DNA of 64,000 bases from JANMJD01 sp963828405 (GTDB lineage Bacteria > Actinomycetota > Acidimicrobiia > Acidimicrobiales > Ilumatobacteraceae), in the NCBI GenBank assembly GCA_963828405.1, contig CAWHEG010000012.1, forward strand, positions 62,001 to 126,000. The letters run 5' to 3'. A program made the translations under genes and the position numbers. Below the pieces are notes generated by a model that was given only the letters and a program-made list of their open reading frames with translations, was not told where the DNA came from and made no database searches. Positions 58,813 to 64,000 of the stretch are shown one piece after another; positions within the stretch are counted from its first letter, which is position 1, and every line of letters begins with the position of its first letter.

Positions 58813-59589
58813 TCAGATCCTGAACAGGTCGTCGAGGCTGCTCCCGCCGGTGGCGGGGGCAGCCTCGGTCGCGTACCCGGCGTAGCCGGTGCGCTCGAGC
58901 TCGTCGGCCAGCTCGGGGCCGCCACTGGCGGCGATCCGCCCGCCGGCGAGCACGTGGACGACGTCGGGGCGCAACTCCTCGAGCAGGCGGCTGTAGTGGG
59001 TGATCACCAGCGCACCCATCCCCGCCGACGTCAGCGCCTCGACCCGGCGCGAGCAATCGCGCAGCGCGTCGATGTCGAGACCGGAGTCGAGCTCGTCGAG
59101 GATGGCGATCCGCGGTCGCAGCACGGCCAGCTGCAGGGTCTCGTTGCGTTTCTTCTCGCCACCGGACAGGTCGACGTTGACGGCCCGGTCGAGGAACTGC
59201 TCGTCGAATCCGATTGCCTCGGCCTCGGCGCTGACCTCGGCGTCGAGCGTCGCCGTGGGCCGGCCGCGGGCCACCAGCGCCTCGCGCAGCACGTCGCGCA
59301 GGTAGACGCCGGGGACCTCGATCGGGTACTGCATCACCAGGTGCAGGCCGCGAACCGCCCGCTCCCAGGTGGGCAGGGCGAGCATGTCGTCGCCGTCGAG
59401 GAGCACCTGGCCGGCGAGCACCTCGTAGCCGGGACGGCCCATGATCACGGCCGAGAGCGTCGACTTGCCGGCGCCGTTCGGGCCCATCACCGCGTGGACC
59501 TCGCCCGAGGAGATGCGCAGGTCGACGCCGCGCAGGATCTGGCGGCCGCCCACCGCCGCCTCGAGCCCGATGATCTCGAGTGTGCTCAT
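58813..59589 (-). CDS. sufC: Fe-S cluster assembly ATPase SufC, second copy
   Basis: A 258-residue ABC ATPase. Walker A GPNGAGKST is at 36-44, signature LSGGEKKRNE at 141-150 and Walker B IAILDELDSGLD at 161-172 (Leu instead of the Thr common in SufC), with VITHYSRLLEEL holding the switch His. A tail of about 20 residues (EAAPATGGSSLDDLFRI) is longer than in the first SufC. The ATG overlaps the stop of the Rieske gene (ATGA). It is the last gene of sufD-Rieske-sufC and most likely the SufBCD partner. Confidence 0.93.
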   Translation of the reverse strand: MSTLEIIGLEAAVGGRQILRGVDLRISSGEVHAVMGPNGAGKSTLSAVIMGRPGYEVLAGQVLLDGDDMLALPTWERAVRGLHLVMQYPIEVPGVYLRDVLREALVARGRPTATLDAEVSAEAEAIGFDEQFLDRAVNVDLSGGEKKRNETLQLAVLRPRIAILDELDSGLDIDALRDCSRRVEALTSAGMGALVITHYSRLLEELRPDVVHVLAGGRIAASGGPELADELERTGYAGYATEAAPATGGSSLDDLFRI

Positions 59590-59903
59590 CCGATCACCAA
59601 CACGATGCGCCCGTCGACGACGCCGACCTCGTAGACCGGTACCGGGCGGGTCGCCGGCAGGGTCGACGGCACCCCGGTGACCAGGCTGAAGGTGCTGCCG
59701 TGCTTCCAGCACTCGATCTCGCGGTCCTCGGCGATCACCTCTCCCTCCGACAGCGACACATCGGCATGCGAGCACGTGTCGCCGATGGCGTAGACGTCGT
59801 CGCCGATGCGCACGAGGGCGATCCTGTGGTCGCCGACGACCACCCGGCGGGCGGTGCCGGTGGGCAGGTCGTCGAGCGGCCCGACGTCGATCGAACGGCT
59901 CAT
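59586..59903 (-). CDS. Rieske [2Fe-2S] ferredoxin
   Basis: A 105-residue Rieske protein with the cluster ligands C44-x-H46 (DTCSHAD) and C65-x2-H68 (ECWKHGS). It resembles the non-heme-oxygenase ferredoxin subunits and the Rieske proteins that often lie in actinobacterial suf operons, where they may act as an electron donor for cluster assembly. ATGA overlaps tie it to sufD upstream and sufC downstream. Confidence 0.92.
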   Translation of the reverse strand: MSRSIDVGPLDDLPTGTARRVVVGDHRIALVRIGDDVYAIGDTCSHADVSLSEGEVIAEDREIECWKHGSTFSLVTGVPSTLPATRPVPVYEVGVVDGRIVLVIG

Positions 59904-61063
59904 CGTGCCCCTCCGGAGGTGACGGCATCGAGGGAGATGCGGGCCAGTTTGGCGGCGACGCGGTCACGCAACTCGTCGAGCAGCCGATCCGGGGCCCGCA
60001 GGCGGGAGAACACCTCGCCGAAGTACCCGGCGAGGATCAGGCGCCGGGACTCGAGCGGTGGCACCCCACGGCTCTCCAGGTAGAAGACCTGGTCGGCATC
60101 GATCGGGCCGACCGTCGAGGCGTGACTGCACTTGACGTCGTTGGTCTCGATCTCGAGGTTCGGGACGCTCTCGGCCCATGCCCCGCGTGACAGCGTCAGG
60201 TTACGGTTCGTCTGAAAGGCGACCGTGCCGCGGGCGTCGGGACCGATCTTGATCAGGCCGGTGTAGACGCTGTGGGCGGTGTCGTTGACCGCCCCCTTGA
60301 ACAGCAGATCGGAGGTGGTCTTCGGGGCGACGTGCTGCTGGATCGTGCGGAAGTCGTGCATCTGCTCGCCGTCGGCGAAGTAGAGGGCGATCTGCTCGGT
60401 GCGGGCGCCGATGCCGTCGGCCACGGCGTCGGTGCGGAAGCGGGCGTACGAGCCGCCGAGCGACACGGTTCCGAGCGAGGTCGTGCTGTCACGGCCGCCG
60501 ACGGCACGCTGATGGCCGATCAGCCACGTGGAGCGGCCGAGCTCGTTGACGGCCAGGTAGTGCACCCGGGCGGCCGCACCGACCCGCAGGTCGACCACCG
60601 GGACGATGGCCGCATCGACGTCGTCGGCCGAGTCGAACCGCTCGATCACGGTGAACTCGCTGTCGGCGCCGGCCTCGATGACCAGCCGCGGGAAGACCGC
60701 CTGTCCGGCGTGCACGGTGTGGGTGACGACGATCGGCTCGGTGATCACGCGGCCGGCCGGGATGCGCAGCACGAGCGGCGTGGCGAACGCCTCGTTCAGC
60801 TCGTCGAAGTAGGGGTCGATCGCCTCGCCGGCGGCGACGGGGTCGTCGCTGAACAGGCCGTCGGCGCCGGTGACCGTGGTCTCCGGGGACTCCGGGACGA
60901 AGCGTTCGAGGTCGAGCTCGGAGATGCGGCTGTAGCGCCAGATCTCGTCACCCTCGGACGGGAGGGCGGCGGCGGCAAACCGCCCGAAGGCGGCGGTGCG
61001 GCGTTCGGTCAGCCAATCCGGTCCGGCGAGGCGGCGCACGGCGTCGATGGAGAAGTTGCTCAC
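59900..61063 (-). CDS. sufD: Fe-S cluster assembly protein SufD
   Basis: A 387-residue right-handed beta-helix protein, partner of SufB and SufC. Family segments are DEIWRYSRISELDLERFVPE, VVIEAGADSEFTVIERF (read as RLVIEAGADSEFTVIE), QHVAPKTTSDLLFKGAVNDTAHSVYTGLIKI (QHVAPKTTSDLL and HSVYTGLIKI), SRGAWAESVPNLEIETNDVKCSHASTVG (NDVKCSHASTVG) and FYLESRGVPPLESRRLI. The GTG at 61063 precedes SNFSIDAVRRLAGP. The leader carries the shared operator; upstream lies the small Cys gene. It appears complete. Confidence 0.94.
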   Translation of the reverse strand: MSNFSIDAVRRLAGPDWLTERRTAAFGRFAAAALPSEGDEIWRYSRISELDLERFVPESPETTVTGADGLFSDDPVAAGEAIDPYFDELNEAFATPLVLRIPAGRVITEPIVVTHTVHAGQAVFPRLVIEAGADSEFTVIERFDSADDVDAAIVPVVDLRVGAAARVHYLAVNELGRSTWLIGHQRAVGGRDSTTSLGTVSLGGSYARFRTDAVADGIGARTEQIALYFADGEQMHDFRTIQQHVAPKTTSDLLFKGAVNDTAHSVYTGLIKIGPDARGTVAFQTNRNLTLSRGAWAESVPNLEIETNDVKCSHASTVGPIDADQVFYLESRGVPPLESRRLILAGYFGEVFSRLRAPDRLLDELRDRVAAKLARISLDAVTSGGAR

Positions 61064-61140
61064 GGGCTCTCGGTGGTCGTACGGCGGTGTGGTCGGCCGG
61101 CCGGGCACACCGTTGCCGGGGCGCCGCTGGTCGACCGAGA

Positions 61141-61166
61141 AATTCTACCATCGGCGTAGGAGTAAT
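61141..61166 (-). promoter_or_regulatory. Operator of the sufD operon, related to that of sufC-sufS-sufU
   Basis: A 26-bp inverted-repeat-like site; on the minus strand it reads ATTACTCCTA, six bases, TGGTAGAATT. It matches the site before the other suf operon at 16 of 26 positions, mainly the outer ATTAC and GGAAT-like parts and the CTA pair. TAGAAT (61147-61142, minus strand) fits a TANNNT -10 and lies inside the repeat, so a protein bound here would block the promoter. Confidence 0.55.
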
Positions 61167-61263
61167 TCGCCAGCCGTGACGACCGGCGTCCGGCCGGCCG
61201 TCGATTACCCGACCGGTCCGCTGCCCGACGCGCCTACTACCCGACCGGTCCGCTGCGCGACGG

Positions 61264-61617
61264 TCAGCGGCGGCGTCGGAACAGACGGCGCAGACCACCG
61301 AAGCGGTGGTCGTCGGCTGACTGGCGTTCTGCCATCACCTCGGCCAGCACGCTGGCCCCGATGGCGTTGATGTGCTCCTCGGCCTCGTCGAGGATTCCGG
61401 CGGCCGAGCCGTCGTCGAGGCCCGGTGGCTCGGGTGGCGTGGCCGGGGTGACCAGGCTGCCGTAGACCCAGGCGGCGTCGGCGAGACGGCGCTCGAACGC
61501 CGAACACGGTTCGGGGCACCGCCACGGGGCGTCAGGAGCGAGATCGAGGTTGCACTTGCGAACGGTCTCGCCGTTGGCGTACGTCCGGCTCTCGAAGTTG
61601 CGGCACTCCTGTCGCAT
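61264..61617 (-). CDS. Small Cys-containing protein of unknown function
   Basis: A 117-residue protein. The first 40 residues carry four Cys (QECRNFESRTYANGETVRKC, then WRCPEPCSAFE) in a pattern that could bind a metal or Fe-S cluster. The rest is acidic, helical (EEAEEHINAIGASVLAEVM-like) and ends with a run of Arg. It sits between sufB and sufD, where it may take part in cluster assembly; this is inference. A GTG at 61623 is an alternative start. I do not recognise the family with certainty. Confidence 0.65.
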   Translation of the reverse strand: MRQECRNFESRTYANGETVRKCNLDLAPDAPWRCPEPCSAFERRLADAAWVYGSLVTPATPPEPPGLDDGSAAGILDEAEEHINAIGASVLAEVMAERQSADDHRFGGLRRLFRRRR

Positions 61618-61674
61618 GGGCACGAGGCGAGTCTAGGGGCGACGTTCGTCGTCGGCGCCGGGCACGGCGTTCCG

Positions 61675-64000
<2,326 letters not shown>

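Overview
The window is about 64 kb of high-GC DNA that reads as an actinobacterial chromosome, most likely class Acidimicrobiia (Ilumatobacter-like). This rests on the homodimeric AceE-type pyruvate dehydrogenase E1, an actinobacterial HhH-GPD repair protein, a SufB carrying an intein, many GTG starts, ATGA/GTGA stop-start overlaps and several candidate leaderless promoters. No rRNA, tRNA, transposase or CRISPR array is visible. The taxonomic placement is an inference, not a database result.

Layout. 0.2-0.8 kb: a YefM/RelE-type toxin-antitoxin pair. 0.9-7.7 kb: rnhA, aceE, a YfhO-like membrane protein, a GT2 glycosyltransferase and an HhH-GPD protein. 7.7-41.5 kb: a very large cell-surface polysaccharide locus. 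It holds an ABC polysaccharide exporter (wzm/wzt) behind a methyltransferase/coiled-coil/glycosyltransferase fusion, about ten other glycosyltransferases (two of them double-domain), at least six methyltransferases including an FkbM type, galE, GT-C-like membrane proteins, and the enzymes for a GDP-D-glycero-alpha-D-manno-heptose route (gmhA, hddA, gmhB, hddC) with a transaldolase that could supply sedoheptulose 7-phosphate. The core of this locus (about 9.1-36.7 kb) is visibly less GC-rich than both flanks, as expected for an exchanged surface-glycan island. 41.5-50.5 kb: housekeeping and lipid genes (hydrolase, acyl-CoA dehydrogenase, VapBC, acyl-CoA synthetase, desaturase) plus an intergenic stretch that looks like a structured RNA able to pair with the 3' end of 16S rRNA.

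51.9-64 kb: iron-sulfur cluster assembly (Suf) split into two clusters: sufC-sufS-sufU on the plus strand, and sufB (intein-containing, cut by the window edge), a small Cys-containing protein, sufD, a Rieske ferredoxin and a second, divergent sufC on the minus strand. Both clusters are preceded by a related 26-bp inverted repeat, so they probably share one regulator that is not in the window. Between them lie ybaK, a pterin carbinolamine dehydratase, two tandem Tat-exported paralogues, and htpX behind a yybP-ykoY (Mn2+) riboswitch.

Four genes (hddC, a GT4, an alpha/beta hydrolase and a glutamine cyclotransferase) are each broken by a single-base shift. Three of the four are one missing G in a G-run, which points to homopolymer errors in the assembly more than to real decay. 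Strand-overlap patterns show the operons: 10.8-18.1 (+), 20.6-18.0 (-), 27.4-23.2 (-), 27.4-29.9 (+), 32.2-30.7 (-), 34.0-37.9 (+), 41.5-39.1 (-), 51.9-54.4 (+), 61.1-58.8 (-).
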